From the NCBI GenBank assembly GCA_947502355.1, contig CANMZP010000019.1, forward strand, positions 1 to 64,000: 64,000 nt of DNA. The letters are read 5' to 3'. The notes below the pieces were generated by a model. That model was not told the DNA's origin, did no database searches, and was given only the letters and a program-made list of their open reading frames with translations. The position numbers and the translations under genes are program-made. This stretch comes from an uncultured Thalassotalea sp. (GTDB lineage Bacteria; Pseudomonadota; Gammaproteobacteria; Enterobacterales; Alteromonadaceae). This document shows, one piece after another, positions 36,306 through 46,346 of the stretch; the first letter of the stretch is position 1; each line of letters starts with the position of its first letter.

Positions 36306-38678
36306 GTGCAGAAACATGTACTGTGGTATCAGGAATTAGGAATGGGTGACGTTGACCGTGTAGGTGGTAAAAACGCGTCACTAGGGGAAATGATCAGCAA
36401 CTTGTCAAACATGGGCGTGCAAGTCCCAGGTGGATTTGCAACAACCGCCTCTGCGTTTAATGAGTTTTTAGACCAGTCCGGTCTTAACGATAAAATCCAT
36501 GATGTATTGGATACGCTTGATGTGGATGACATCAAAGCGTTAACTGAATGTGGTGCAAACATTCGCCAATGGATCATCGACACACCTTTCTTGCCCGAAA
36601 TGCAAGCGGAAATCGAAAATGCCTACAATGAGCTTGCTGGCGAATTTTCACAAGATGCTTCATTTGCGGTACGTTCATCGGCCACCGCCGAGGATATGCC
36701 AGATGCTTCGTTTGCAGGCCAACAAGAAACCTTCTTAAACGTGCGTGGTCTGGATGCCGTTATGGTAGCCATTAAGCACGTTTATGCGTCGTTATTCAAC
36801 GACCGTGCCATTTCTTATCGTGTGCATTCTGGCTATGACCACCGTGGTGTCGCGCTCTCTGCGGGCATTCAACGTATGGTGCGCAGCGATATAGCCTCAT
36901 CTGGGGTGATGTTCTCCATTGATACCGAGTCAGGATTTGAAGACGTTGTGTTTGTGACTTCAAGCTTTGGTCTTGGTGAAATGGTGGTACAAGGTGCGGT
37001 TAATCCAGATGAATTTTATGTTCACAAGCCAACCCTTGCCAAAGATAAACCTGCTGTTGTGCGCCGTAATATTGGTTCGAAAGCCATTAAAATGGTGTAC
37101 GCTGATGATTTAAGTCATGGTAATCAAGTTGAAATTGTTAATGTAGAGGAAACACAATCTGATACGTTCTCAATTAATGATCATGAAATCGAAGAACTGG
37201 CTCGCCAGGCGGTGATCATCGAAAAACATTATGGTCGCCCAATGGATATTGAGTGGGCTAAAGATGGTCTCGATGGCAAACTTTACATTGTCCAGGCGCG
37301 TCCTGAAACGGTAAAAAGTCGTGAGTGTGGCAACATCATGGAGCAATTTAAGCTGCAGGGTAAATCAGAGATCATCTGTGAAGGTCGCGCCATAGGTCAA
37401 AAAATTGGTAAAGGCGTGGTTAAAGTTCTTAACTCCATTGATGAAATGGATAAAGTCTTACCCGGTGATGTGTTAGTTACGGATATGACAGACCCAGATT
37501 GGGAACCTATCATGAAGCGTGCTTCTGCGATTGTCACCAACCGTGGTGGTCGCACCTGTCATGCGGCCATCATTGCGCGCGAAATGGGGATCCCGGCGGT
37601 TGTTGGTTGTGGCAATGCCACCGACACCATTGCTAATGGCAGTGAAGTAACCGTCTCTTGTGCAGAAGGTGATACGGGCTATATCTACAATGGTCTATTG
37701 GACTTTAGCGTTACCCAGTCAGAAATTAACAACATGCCTGATATCCCGATTAAGGTGATGATGAATGTGGGTAATCCGGATAGAGCATTTTCATTTGCTA
37801 AATTGCCACATTCTGGTATTGGTTTGGCCCGTCTTGAGTTTATTATCAATAAAATGATCGGCGTGCATCCAAAAGCGCTGCTTAACTTTGCCAACGAAGC
37901 ACAAGACTTACAAGATGAGATCTCTGACATCATGGCCGGTTATGAGTCACCAAAAGAGTTTTATGTGGCTAAATTAACCGAAGGCATTGCCACACTTGCC
38001 TGTGCCTTTTCGCCGGAGCGAGTCATTGTTCGCATGTCGGACTTTAAGTCAAATGAATACGCCAACCTTGTCGGTGGTGATATTTATGAGCCGGAAGAAG
38101 AAAACCCAATGTTAGGTTATCGTGGTGCGTCACGTTATATTTCAAAAGATTTTCGTGAATGTTTTGCCATGGAATGTGACGCCATTAAACGCGTTCGCAA
38201 TGACATGGGCTTTACCAATGTTGAAGTGATGATCCCATTTGTACGTACCGTACATGAAGCTGAGCAAGTGATTGCGATTTTGGCTGAAAATGGCTTGGTT
38301 CGTGGTGAAAACGGCTTAAAAGTCATTATGATGTGTGAATTACCGTCAAATGCCGTGCTTGCCGACCAATTCCTGGATCATTTTGATGGTTTCTCTATCG
38401 GGTCAAACGATCTTACTCAGTTAACGTTAGGGTTAGATAGAGACTCGGGTATTATTGCCGATTTATTTGATGAGCGAAACGATGCCGTTAAAGCCTTATT
38501 GTCTATGGCGATTAAAGCGTGTAAGGCACGTGGTAAATACGTTGGTATTTGTGGTCAAGGGCCATCGGATCATAAAGACTTTGCCGCTTGGCTCGTGGGG
38601 CAAGGCATTGACAGTGTTTCGTTAAACCCGGATACGGTGTTAGATACTTGGTTATATTTAAACGAACATCACAGCTAA
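36306..38678 (+). CDS. ppsA: phosphoenolpyruvate synthase
   Basis: 790 residues, full length. It converts pyruvate + ATP to PEP + AMP + Pi for gluconeogenesis. GTG start at 36306 with GGGGAGG six bases upstream. Order: N-terminal ATP-grasp nucleotide-binding domain ([31 protein letters not shown]), phospho-His swivelling domain (His419 in [18 protein letters not shown]), C-terminal TIM-barrel pyruvate/PEP site ([32 protein letters not shown]). A stem-loop terminator follows. ppsR lies divergently upstream. Confidence 0.96.
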   Translation: MQKHVLWYQELGMGDVDRVGGKNASLGEMISNLSNMGVQVPGGFATTASAFNEFLDQSGLNDKIHDVLDTLDVDDIKALTECGANIRQWIIDTPFLPEMQAEIENAYNELAGEFSQDASFAVRSSATAEDMPDASFAGQQETFLNVRGLDAVMVAIKHVYASLFNDRAISYRVHSGYDHRGVALSAGIQRMVRSDIASSGVMFSIDTESGFEDVVFVTSSFGLGEMVVQGAVNPDEFYVHKPTLAKDKPAVVRRNIGSKAIKMVYADDLSHGNQVEIVNVEETQSDTFSINDHEIEELARQAVIIEKHYGRPMDIEWAKDGLDGKLYIVQARPETVKSRECGNIMEQFKLQGKSEIICEGRAIGQKIGKGVVKVLNSIDEMDKVLPGDVLVTDMTDPDWEPIMKRASAIVTNRGGRTCHAAIIAREMGIPAVVGCGNATDTIANGSEVTVSCAEGDTGYIYNGLLDFSVTQSEINNMPDIPIKVMMNVGNPDRAFSFAKLPHSGIGLARLEFIINKMIGVHPKALLNFANEAQDLQDEISDIMAGYESPKEFYVAKLTEGIATLACAFSPERVIVRMSDFKSNEYANLVGGDIYEPEEENPMLGYRGASRYISKDFRECFAMECDAIKRVRNDMGFTNVEVMIPFVRTVHEAEQVIAILAENGLVRGENGLKVIMMCELPSNAVLADQFLDHFDGFSIGSNDLTQLTLGLDRDSGIIADLFDERNDAVKALLSMAIKACKARGKYVGICGQGPSDHKDFAAWLVGQGIDSVSLNPDTVLDTWLYLNEHHS

Positions 38679-38703
38679 TTAACTGATTAATTAGTATAAT
38701 TTT

Positions 38704-38735
38704 AAAGGCTAGATCGATTGATTTAGCCTTTTTTA
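38704..38735 (+). terminator. terminator of ppsA
   Basis: AAAGGCTA paired with TAGCCTTT, then TTTT; 25 bases after the ppsA stop. Confidence 0.82.
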
Positions 38736-38842
38736 TTTATTGCAAAGCAAATATTCTGCAAAGTCTGGATAAACCAATTGAGTTGTTCCGGCTTTTTTTG
38801 CATCATATAACAAATAATTTTAATGGGTTTGAATTCTTTTCT

Positions 38843-41800
38843 ATGTTGCCTCGTCTTAATTACAGCGATGTTGTTGCGCCACTTTATCATCAATTTTTAC
38901 AAGCATTAAAAAAACGTCAGTTTACGGGGGATATCTCCTGTCAATATGGCGAGCGATTGGCCGTTGCCACCGATAACAGCGTATACCAACAACTGCCACA
39001 AGCGGTTTTACATCCTAGAACTGTCGAAGACATCAAACTCATTACCCAACTGGCCAGTGAAGCTGAGTATCAATCCATTCAATTTAGTGCCCGTGGTGGC
39101 GGTACAGGAACGAATGGCCAGTCCTTAACGCCGGGTATTGTGGTTGATTTATCGAAGCATATGCGCGAGATCTTAGACATTAACGTTGAAGAAGGTTGGG
39201 TTAAGGTACAGGCGGGGGTGATTAAAGATCAACTTAACGAATACTTAAAACCATTTGGGTTCTTCTTTTCACCGGATTTATCCACCAGTAACCGAGCGAC
39301 AATAGGTGGTATGATCAACACCGACGCCTCAGGGCAGGGCTCATTGGTGTATGGTAAAACATCTGATCACGTATTAGGTTTACGCTGCATATTAGCAAGT
39401 GGCTCAGAAATCAATACCAAGCCTTTGCCAGTAAGTGCGGTAAAACAGCTGGCAGAGCAAGACGATGCCATTGCTCATATTTACAAAACAACGTTTGAGT
39501 CATGTTTTAATAATCGCCAACTTATTCTAGAAAAATTCCCAAGGTTAAACCGTTTCTTAACCGGTTATGACTTAGAAAATGTGTTTGATGATAGGCTAGA
39601 ACAATTTGACTTAACCCGTGTTATCACAGGCTCTGAAGGTAGTTTAGCGATTGTGGCTGAAGCAACGTTAAACATTACGCCACTGCCAAAAGCCAGAGCC
39701 TTGGTAAACATTAAATACGACAGCTTTGAATCAGCTCTGCGTCATTCTCCGCATCTGGTTGAGGCCAATGCCTTATCGGTTGAAACCATTGACTCTCGAG
39801 TGTTAAACCTAGCCAAACAAGACATTGTGTGGCATTCGGTACAAGATTTGATCACGCCGGTCGAAAACAAAATTATGGACGGCCTCAATATTGTTGAGTT
39901 TGTCGGTAAAGATGACGAAGAGGTCGCGCAGAAAATTAGCGCGCTCGAAGTTGAGCTTAAACAGCGAATTGAAGCTGAGCAGGGCATTATTGGCTATCAG
40001 TACACCAATGATTTAGCCAGCATTAATCGTTTGTACGGGATGCGTAAAAAAGCGGTTGGCTTATTAGGGAACACCAAAGGTCGTGAAAAGCCGTTGGCCT
40101 TTGCTGAAGACACCGCAGTACCCCCTGAGAACCTAGCCGACTTTATTCTTGAATTTCGCGCCTTACTCGATGCACATAAACTCGATTACGGCATGTTTGG
40201 TCATGTTGATGCTGGGGTATTACACGTTCGTCCGGCTTTAGATATGTGCGATCCGGCGCAGGAAGTTACTTTGCGAGAGATTTCTGATCAGGTGGTTGCC
40301 CTAACGGCTAAATATGGCGGATTAATGTGGGGGGAGCATGGTAAAGGGTATCGTAGTGAATACGGTCCAACATTCTTTGGTGAGCAATTATTTAATGAAC
40401 TGCGTACCATTAAAACCGCCTTCGATCCGCTGAATAAAATGAACCCCGGTAAAATCTGTACGCCGCTTAATAGCCAAGAGCAGTTGGTTTCTGTGGATGC
40501 CAAGAAACGAGGCGCTTATGACCGTCAGATACCGGTGCAGGTGCGCGATGCATTCCCATCGGTAATGAACTGTAATGGTAACGGATTATGCTTTAACTTT
40601 GATAGCAAAAGCCCTATGTGCCCGTCGAGTAAAATTACCAAAGATCGTCGCCATTCGCCTAAAGGGCGTGCCGGTTTAATGCGTGAATGGTTGCGCCTTT
40701 TATCTCAGAGCGGTGTTGATTTTGCCAAGCTTGAACAACAAAGTACCACCATTTCGGCCAAGGCACTGGTCAATAAAACGGCCAATACCATTGGCAAAAA
40801 GTTTGGCCAATATGATTATTCTAACGAAGTCATGGATGCCATGGCGGGGTGTTTGGCTTGCAAAGCTTGTGTCAGTCAGTGTCCCGTTAAGGTCGATGTG
40901 CCAGACTTTAGAGCCAAGTTTATTCAGGTTTATTATTCTCGTTACTTTAGGCCGGCTAAAGATCACTTCGTGGCCCAAATTGAACACCTAGCGCCGTTAA
41001 TGGCAACCATGCCATCGGTTATCAACTTCTTTATCGATAACCCGTTATTTGCCACCGCGGCCAAATATGGCTTGGGTTACGTTGATACTCCACTGCTGTC
41101 AAAACCAACCCTGAAACAGCAAGTTAAAACAGAAGGCTTTGAAAAATTCGATTTAAGCAAACTGCAAGCATTAAGCGAGGCACAACGTAAAGACTATCTA
41201 TTGGTAGTACAAGACCCGTTTACGTCATTTTATGATGCTAATGTGGTGGCCGATATGATGCGTCTTGCCCAAGGTTTAGGATACAAGCCGGTATTATTAC
41301 CTTTTAAACCAAATGGTAAGCCTCAGCACATTAAAGGCTTTTTGGACAAGTTTGCCAAAACCGCTAAAAACAGTGCCGATTTATTAAATCAGCTACACGC
41401 CCTAAACATTCCAATGCTTGGTATGGACCCCTCTTTGGTGTTGTGTTATCGAGATGAGTACCTTGAAGCGCTGGGCGAAGAAAGGGGGGATTTTAATGTG
41501 TTGTTGGTCCAAGAGTGGTTGCTTAATGTGATAGAAACGGTGCCGGCATTACCCGCAAAAAACCTACCCATTTACCAATTGTTCGCCCATTGTACAGAGA
41601 AGACGGCCAAACCTTCTTCAGAAGGTGATTGGCAGAAAATATTTACTCACTTTGGGTTACGCGTAACCGCACAGAGCGTTGGCTGCTGTGGCATGGCGGG
41701 TACCTATGGTCATGAACGCCAAAATCAAGAAAACTCCAAAGGGTTATACGAATTAAGTTGGCAAAAGCCGATTGACGCGGGTGATAGCAACTATCAAATG

Positions 41801-41890
41801 GCCACGGGTTTCTCCTGTCGAAGCCAGGTGAAACGTTTAGGGCAGCGTCGTGTAAATCATCCGGTGCAAATATTGCTTAAGCATTTGTAA
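38843..41890 (+). CDS. ydiJ: YdiJ-type FAD-linked oxidoreductase with Fe-S and CCG domains (probable D-2-hydroxyglutarate dehydrogenase)
   Basis: 1015 residues from the ATG at 38843, chosen because the N-terminus then lines up with E. coli YdiJ (1018 residues); an upstream TTG adds 20 unlike residues. Domains: FAD-binding type 4 (about 50-275; ARGGGTGTNGQSLTPG), GlcD-like C-terminal FAD-oxidase part (to about 560), a Cys-rich segment, a 4Fe-4S motif (CLACKACVSQCPVKVDVP) and a C-terminal CCG domain (VGCCGMAGTYGHE). This fuses what glycolate oxidase splits over GlcD and GlcF. The E. coli protein has been reported to oxidise D-2-hydroxyglutarate; I apply that by homology. Soluble or membrane-peripheral, likely feeding electrons to the respiratory chain. 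Confidence 0.9.
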   Translation: MLPRLNYSDVVAPLYHQFLQALKKRQFTGDISCQYGERLAVATDNSVYQQLPQAVLHPRTVEDIKLITQLASEAEYQSIQFSARGGGTGTNGQSLTPGIVVDLSKHMREILDINVEEGWVKVQAGVIKDQLNEYLKPFGFFFSPDLSTSNRATIGGMINTDASGQGSLVYGKTSDHVLGLRCILASGSEINTKPLPVSAVKQLAEQDDAIAHIYKTTFESCFNNRQLILEKFPRLNRFLTGYDLENVFDDRLEQFDLTRVITGSEGSLAIVAEATLNITPLPKARALVNIKYDSFESALRHSPHLVEANALSVETIDSRVLNLAKQDIVWHSVQDLITPVENKIMDGLNIVEFVGKDDEEVAQKISALEVELKQRIEAEQGIIGYQYTNDLASINRLYGMRKKAVGLLGNTKGREKPLAFAEDTAVPPENLADFILEFRALLDAHKLDYGMFGHVDAGVLHVRPALDMCDPAQEVTLREISDQVVALTAKYGGLMWGEHGKGYRSEYGPTFFGEQLFNELRTIKTAFDPLNKMNPGKICTPLNSQEQLVSVDAKKRGAYDRQIPVQVRDAFPSVMNCNGNGLCFNFDSKSPMCPSSKITKDRRHSPKGRAGLMREWLRLLSQSGVDFAKLEQQSTTISAKALVNKTANTIGKKFGQYDYSNEVMDAMAGCLACKACVSQCPVKVDVPDFRAKFIQVYYSRYFRPAKDHFVAQIEHLAPLMATMPSVINFFIDNPLFATAAKYGLGYVDTPLLSKPTLKQQVKTEGFEKFDLSKLQALSEAQRKDYLLVVQDPFTSFYDANVVADMMRLAQGLGYKPVLLPFKPNGKPQHIKGFLDKFAKTAKNSADLLNQLHALNIPMLGMDPSLVLCYRDEYLEALGEERGDFNVLLVQEWLLNVIETVPALPAKNLPIYQLFAHCTEKTAKPSSEGDWQKIFTHFGLRVTAQSVGCCGMAGTYGHERQNQENSKGLYELSWQKPIDAGDSNYQMATGFSCRSQVKRLGQRRVNHPVQILLKHL

Positions 41891-41910
41891 CCCTGAGATA
41901 TTAGGCTAAG

Positions 41911-42030
41911 CAAATAGCCTCTTGGTAAATAGTGTCTAGGCAAATAGTGTCTAGGCAAATAGTGTCTAGGCAAATAGTGTCTAGGCTCTTTGCGTCTTGG
42001 TTCATAGCGTCTAGGCACATCAAATCAAGG
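41911..42030 (+). repeat. 15-bp tandem repeat array, eight units (three exact)
   Basis: Unit CAAATAGTGTCTAGG is exact at 41941-41985 (three copies), with degenerate copies on both sides (41911-41940 and 41986-42030), each ending in GG. It fills the space between ydiJ and the VOC gene, and the last unit supplies the AAGGA ribosome site for that gene. Confidence 0.9.
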
Positions 42031-42036
42031 AAACTT

Positions 42037-42417
42037 ATGTCAGGTCCTGCAAAACAAGGCGCGTTTATTTTTGCCGAAGACGTTAAAGCCCTCGCCAATT
42101 TTTACCAACAGGTTTGCGCCTTGACCATGGTACATCAAAGGGATGATCTTGTCGTATTGAAAACGGGTAGGGACACTCAGTTAGTGATTTCACAATCACC
42201 AACGTCTATTCATAGCGCTTCAAACAGCACTTTGGCTCGTGACAGTGCCATAAAGCTATTTTTCAGTGTCGATGATTACCAAAGTGCCAAGCAGCAAATT
42301 GATACGTTAAATGGGCATGTGTTTGAACCGGTGATCCGCAGTCCCTTCTTTAACGTCGTCGATGTTGCTGATTGTGAAGGTAATGTCTTTCATTTGCGTT
42401 ATGTCGAGCCCATTTAG
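42037..42417 (+). CDS. VOC (glyoxalase/bleomycin-resistance) family protein
   Basis: 126 residues from the ATG at 42037 (AAGGA five bases upstream); an earlier in-frame ATG would only translate the tandem repeat. One VOC unit pair: GAFIFAEDVKALANFYQQV, then LVVLKTGRDTQLVISQSP, then KLFFSVDDYQSAKQQIDTL and VVDVADCEGNVFHLRY, the last carrying the Glu/His metal-side pattern. Such proteins are dioxygenases, isomerases or binding proteins; this one cannot be assigned. Confidence 0.82.
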   Translation: MSGPAKQGAFIFAEDVKALANFYQQVCALTMVHQRDDLVVLKTGRDTQLVISQSPTSIHSASNSTLARDSAIKLFFSVDDYQSAKQQIDTLNGHVFEPVIRSPFFNVVDVADCEGNVFHLRYVEPI

Positions 42418-42541
42418 CCTTTATTTTTTTTAACCGTTTTAGCCGCTTGTTTTTTGGAGTTAAGTTTTTGAGCTTGCGTTATTAAATGGGATTATTTCAA
42501 CTAGACTAAAGATAAGGAATGAAACTAACAGGTGAAGCGCA

Positions 42542-43171
42542 ATGAAAAGCATACTCTATCTCTTGTTGTTAACCAGCTTGTTTTCTTGCGCCTTAGATCA
42601 GGAATACTCCAAATCCTCTCATAATGCGGATTCTTTAACATTGACAACCCTGTCAGCCAATGGTGTGGCACTCATTTCGCCCACCACCATTACCGGACAC
42701 GAAGAAGACACCCAAGCTCTAGCGTTAACCTTCGCCACCACCTTTGCAGATAATAACCCGCAAATACCGCTTGTTAAGCTTTCTCAAACGTTAAGTTTAT
42801 TGAATGAGCAAAACCTTAGTGACAACTACAAGCACATGTATGATATATATCGCGATACCGGCATACTTCAAAAAGCGACCTTAAAGCAAATCGGAATGGC
42901 TACGAATGCTCGCTTTATTGTGCTATTGAAATTATCGCAGTTTAATCAGGACAGTAAAAGCCGGTTTAGCTTTCTTGGTTTAAGGGTATTGCAAACTAAT
43001 AAAACCAATATTCGTCTGTTTATGCAAATATGGGACAGTGAAAATGGGCGCATAAGCTATGAAGCCAGTGAGGAATTAACCCAAGCACATGACTCATCAT
43101 CATCGAAGCCTATAACGTTCGAGGAAATCGTTGCAACGGCTGCGACCAATTTGCTAAAAGGCATTCCTTAA
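42542..43171 (+). CDS. putative lipoprotein, unknown function
   Basis: 209 residues. Short signal with lipobox LFSC (acylated Cys at 16). The mature chain has a GNA1162/TolB-N-like layout: VALISPTTITGHEEDTQAL, a helix, LKQIGMATNARFIVLLKLSQF (a 'can this system be reached' strand typical of periplasmic lipoproteins), LFMQIWDSENGRISYEASEE and a last ATAATNLLKGIP helix. Suggests a periplasmic lipoprotein of the CsgG-like or DUF799-like type, without certainty. Confidence 0.65.
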   Translation: MKSILYLLLLTSLFSCALDQEYSKSSHNADSLTLTTLSANGVALISPTTITGHEEDTQALALTFATTFADNNPQIPLVKLSQTLSLLNEQNLSDNYKHMYDIYRDTGILQKATLKQIGMATNARFIVLLKLSQFNQDSKSRFSFLGLRVLQTNKTNIRLFMQIWDSENGRISYEASEELTQAHDSSSSKPITFEEIVATAATNLLKGIP

Positions 43172-43184
43172 AATAGCCAGATAC

Positions 43185-43219
43185 AAAAAGCCCCTTGAAT
43201 ATGACTATTCACGGGGCTT
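43185..43219 (-). terminator. terminator of the leucine dehydrogenase gene
   Basis: AAGCCCC and GGGGCTT enclose an inner GAAT/ATTC pair; on the minus strand TTTTT follows. Lies between convergent genes and may also stop transcription from the left. Confidence 0.75.
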
Positions 43220-43257
43220 CATTTTGCTGCAGGCTAACTGGCGTTTCGTTATTGCTA

Positions 43258-44295
43258 TTATTTTAGCGCGATGATCTCTCGTGCCATCTCATCAGCAACA
43301 ATACCTGTTGGCTGTTTAGTTTGCTGTGCTTTTTCAAACACTTTCATTAACGTATTATAAATGTTTTCAACCAGTTTAGTTGCTTCTGTTGCGCAATATG
43401 GTTCAGGGTAGATTTCCAAGGCCACATTAATTATACCACCGGCATTAATCACGTAATCTGGGGCGTATAAAATGCCTGCATCCATTAGCGCTTGATCGTG
43501 ATGGGCACGAGCCAATTGATTATTGGCACAACCAGCAACAATGACCGCTTTTAATTGACAGATGGTGTCATCATTAATGCTTGCACCTAACGCACATGGG
43601 GAAAATACATCAACGTCTTGGCTGTATATTTCATCTAGGCCAACAACTTTTGCATCAAGTTCGGACGCGGCTTTATCTAATGTGGCTTGGTTAATATCGG
43701 TAACAACCAATTTTGCACCCGCTTCGTGCAGTCGCTCACACAATGAATACCCAACGCTGCCTAGACCTTGCACAGCAACACGAATGCCGTTTAAATCGTC
43801 ACGACCAAGCTTAAATTTAACCGCGGCTTTAATACCTAAAAAGGTACCAAGGGCTGTAAATGGACCCGGGTTACCGCTTTTGCCTTCAAGACCAGAAACA
43901 AATTCCGTTTCTTGATTTACAATGGCCATATCTGCCGTGGTAATATTTACGTCTTCGGCGGTGTAATAACGACCATTAAGATTATTTACAGCACGGCCAA
44001 ACGCTTTAAATAAGGCATCAGACTTTAATTGCTTAGGGTTGCCTATAATAACGGCTTTACCACCGCCAAGTTTTAACCCTGCCATGGCATTTTTATAAGT
44101 CATGCCTTTTGATAAACGAAGCACATCCTGTAGGGCGTCTTGATCGTTATCGTAGTTCCAAAAACGACAACCACCCGCACTAGGTCCTAAATTGGTATTG
44201 TGCACGGCTATAATGGCTTTCAGGCCCGTTTCTTTATCACTGCAGTAGACAACCTGCTCGTGATCATCAAAATCTGTTAAATCGAAAAAAGACAA
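43258..44295 (-). CDS. leucine dehydrogenase (Glu/Leu/Phe/Val dehydrogenase family)
   Basis: 345 residues from a TTG at 44295, chosen because GGAG stands six bases upstream and the product then begins MSFFDL like its relatives; a TTG four codons earlier would include that site. NAD-dependent oxidative deamination of branched-chain amino acids. Catalytic segment LGPSAGGCRF, KGMTYKNAMAGLKLGGGKAV (substrate Lys and catalytic Lys), AEDVN, then Rossmann VQGLGSVGYSLC and APDYVINAGGIINVA. The reaction feeds leucine/valine catabolism or equilibrates with ammonium. Followed by its own terminator. Confidence 0.93.
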   Translation of the reverse strand: MSFFDLTDFDDHEQVVYCSDKETGLKAIIAVHNTNLGPSAGGCRFWNYDNDQDALQDVLRLSKGMTYKNAMAGLKLGGGKAVIIGNPKQLKSDALFKAFGRAVNNLNGRYYTAEDVNITTADMAIVNQETEFVSGLEGKSGNPGPFTALGTFLGIKAAVKFKLGRDDLNGIRVAVQGLGSVGYSLCERLHEAGAKLVVTDINQATLDKAASELDAKVVGLDEIYSQDVDVFSPCALGASINDDTICQLKAVIVAGCANNQLARAHHDQALMDAGILYAPDYVINAGGIINVALEIYPEPYCATEATKLVENIYNTLMKVFEKAQQTKQPTGIVADEMAREIIALK

Positions 44296-44541
44296 AGTGA
44301 TCTCCAATGTTCCAGCCCCGATAATGGCTTGTTCTTTTATTATTTATTGGCGCACCATAGCATCTAATTTGGTGGCTGACCAGTTGTATAGACAAATTAT
44401 AGAAAATAAGAATTGTGAAGATATTGATACACTTTGACAGGGCAAAATACGCTAGCGAAAATCTGATTAATATCAAATTTTACTTGTCATTAATGTAAAG
44501 ATCAGCGAGTATTAATTCACAATTTTTTGATGAGAAGTAAT

Positions 44542-44964
44542 ATGTCAGAAGAACAACAAACCCAACAACAAAAATCAAATGAATGGGTGCAACAACAATA
44601 CGCGAAAGCCACCAAATACCTTGCTGAAAAAGGCATCATCACCAAATCCGTAAATACACAAGAAAGCCGTTACTTAGTGCCGGTGTTAGCGGTATGGAAA
44701 CTGCAAGACAATAACAACAAATTTTACTGGGTGATCAGTGGAGATTTACCTTGTGATCATGTTGACTTGTCTGCGGCAAAAGATGTTCGCGATGCGGTTC
44801 GCAATTTCTCAATGAAATGGCAAATGCAAGCCGAAAACGTAATGCGCACAGCACGTGATAAAACCCAACAAGACTTCGCCCGTTTATTGATAAGCCGAGC
44901 GGAAGGCCTCTACCAAATGTTCGAACGCGACGAACTGTGGGATCAAGAAGCCATAGTAAAGTAA
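44542..44964 (+). CDS. DUF4826 family protein
   Basis: 140 residues from the ATG at 44542 (GAGAAG upstream; preferred over an ATG 15 bases earlier). Gln-rich start, then a compact alpha/beta domain (RYLVPVLAVWKLQD, FYWVISGDLPCDHVDL, AKDVRDAVRNFSMKWQMQAE). This matches DUF4826, a family of small cytosolic proteins of unknown function found in Alteromonadales and Vibrio relatives. Ends in a strong terminator. Confidence 0.8.
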   Translation: MSEEQQTQQQKSNEWVQQQYAKATKYLAEKGIITKSVNTQESRYLVPVLAVWKLQDNNNKFYWVISGDLPCDHVDLSAAKDVRDAVRNFSMKWQMQAENVMRTARDKTQQDFARLLISRAEGLYQMFERDELWDQEAIVK

Positions 44965-44970
44965 AAGCAT

Positions 44971-44994
44971 AAAAGCCCTGAACCCAGGGCTTTT
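44971..44994. terminator. terminator after DUF4826 gene
   Basis: AAAAGCCCTG, loop AACC, CAGGGCTTTT; symmetric A and T tracts permit use from both sides. Confidence 0.9.
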
Positions 44995-45018
44995 CCTAAT
45001 CTAGCCACCCACAATTAT

Positions 45019-45039
45019 TTCCCTTTATTTAGACACCCA
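45019..45039. repeat. left inverted repeat of the transposase element
   Basis: Contains TAGACACCCA and is the reverse complement of 46288-46308 at 19 of 21 positions. Confidence 0.75.
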
Positions 45040-45240
45040 TATCAAATACCTTTCTAAATACACTGCTTTTGCATTTGTTAGCCATGACTCATGCTATTGA
45101 AATACCTTTTTACCTTTTAAGTGCTTAAATATGGACTTAATCATTAAAAAACACGCATTTTGAACGTACCTATCCCTCCGCCTTTATATAAATCGGATTA
45201 GCGTCAAGCGGGTTCATTTATAACAATGTAATTTTGGGCT

Positions 45241-46215
45241 TTAGTTGAATAACTCTTTACTTGATTTTAAATTACTGCGCCGTTTTCTGTGCCCGGATTC
45301 AATCAATAAATCTAACGATGCACTGCTACCGGCGATGCCTTGAAACGAGGTTTCAAATTGCGAGGTTAACGTCATCCAATTCTTTGCTGGGATCTGCAAG
45401 CGCTCAAGAATTGTAGGTAAATCATTATCGATAAAACCAGTTTTTCCTAAACGAAAACAACGACCGGTTAGATCGATTAAATTTATGTACTCATCAACTT
45501 TAAATGGTAACCCATCGGTGCCATCATTTTTCAGACTGCCAGTAAAAGGGAGCAGGTTATTAGGTTGCTTCCCTTGTTTCATCGAATGAATTCGCTTTTT
45601 AACGCTTGTGAACTGTGATTTTTCGGGTGTATGGTCAATGCCGGCTCTAATTGGGTTTAAATCTACATAGGCCATACAGGTTGCTAATGCGGCTTCATCC
45701 AATAATGCTTGAGAATGAAAACGTCCCTCCCAGAATCGGCCGGTACACTCATCTTCTTGATTTGCCATACGAGCAATTGGCTCGTTTAGCATTCGCATAA
45801 ACCAACTAATGTCTGTGAGGCGCTGTCGATATACCTTTAAAGTGTCTTGCAAAGTTAACTCAAGGTGATTGGCAATAGACTCATCTTCAACGAACTGCTG
45901 CACCAGTAAGGTTCCCTTACATATTTTAAGCCAGCGTATTGCAATTTCCATGTCTGATAGTTCATTGCATTTTGCGTCATTTATGCGTAACACAACATGA
46001 CTGTGATTACTCATGACGGCATACGCACATACATCAATGCAAAAGACGCTTGCTAGAAACAGAATTCTTTCTTCAATCCAGGCTCGTCTATGGTCAAAAT
46101 TTTTGTTGGTTATTGAATCGTAGCCACATAAAAACGCTCGTCGAACGCATCGGCTAACACAATGGTAGTATGGAGTAGCTTGCAGGCTTATTAGCTTACT
46201 TCTTGGTGTAGGCAT
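45241..46215 (-). CDS. IS200-like / REP-associated (Y1) transposase
   Basis: 324 residues. HUH-type Y1 transposase fold: TPYYHCVSRCVRRAFLCG at the N-terminus, VMSNHSHVVL as the HUH motif (H-S-H variant), a WEGRFHSQALLDE segment and YVDLNPIRAG, all typical of the long RAYT/'transposase' proteins widespread in Alteromonadales. The catalytic Tyr probably lies in CMAYVDLN or nearby, which I cannot fix. AAGGAATGG lies before the ATG. It is flanked by TGGGTGTCTA inverted repeats about 200 bases to the left and 70 to the right, the likely substrates. Single domesticated copies are usual; no target duplication is visible. Confidence 0.9.
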   Translation of the reverse strand: MPTPRSKLISLQATPYYHCVSRCVRRAFLCGYDSITNKNFDHRRAWIEERILFLASVFCIDVCAYAVMSNHSHVVLRINDAKCNELSDMEIAIRWLKICKGTLLVQQFVEDESIANHLELTLQDTLKVYRQRLTDISWFMRMLNEPIARMANQEDECTGRFWEGRFHSQALLDEAALATCMAYVDLNPIRAGIDHTPEKSQFTSVKKRIHSMKQGKQPNNLLPFTGSLKNDGTDGLPFKVDEYINLIDLTGRCFRLGKTGFIDNDLPTILERLQIPAKNWMTLTSQFETSFQGIAGSSASLDLLIESGHRKRRSNLKSSKELFN

Positions 46216-46287
46216 TTTTCCATTCCTTGGAAATTTATGTTGAGGTTATTAAATATTAGCTGGAAACAATAAAAATGCGAGTAGGAG

Positions 46288-46308
46288 TGGGTGTCTAGTT
46301 AAAGGGAA
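46288..46308. repeat. right inverted repeat of the transposase element (copy 1)
   Basis: TGGGTGTCTAG start, then TTAAAGGGAA; reverse complement of the left repeat with two mismatches. Confidence 0.75.
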
Positions 46309-46323
46309 GAGTTTTGGTTAATG

Positions 46324-46344
46324 TGGGTGTCTAGTTAAGGGGGG
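46324..46344. repeat. right repeat, direct copy 2
   Basis: TGGGTGTCTAGTTAAGG, then a G-run; a direct repeat of copy 1 at 36-base spacing, ending against the next gene's stop codon. Confidence 0.7.
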
Positions 46345-46346
46345 GA

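Noticed and set aside
41911-42030. Possible CRISPR array
   Set aside because: Units are 15 bp and directly adjacent with no spacers; no cas genes anywhere in the window.
45241-46215. A complete insertion sequence with target-site duplication
   Set aside because: The inverted repeats are about 200 and 70 bases away from the gene and no flanking direct duplication is visible, so I call it a RAYT-type gene with repeats rather than an IS.
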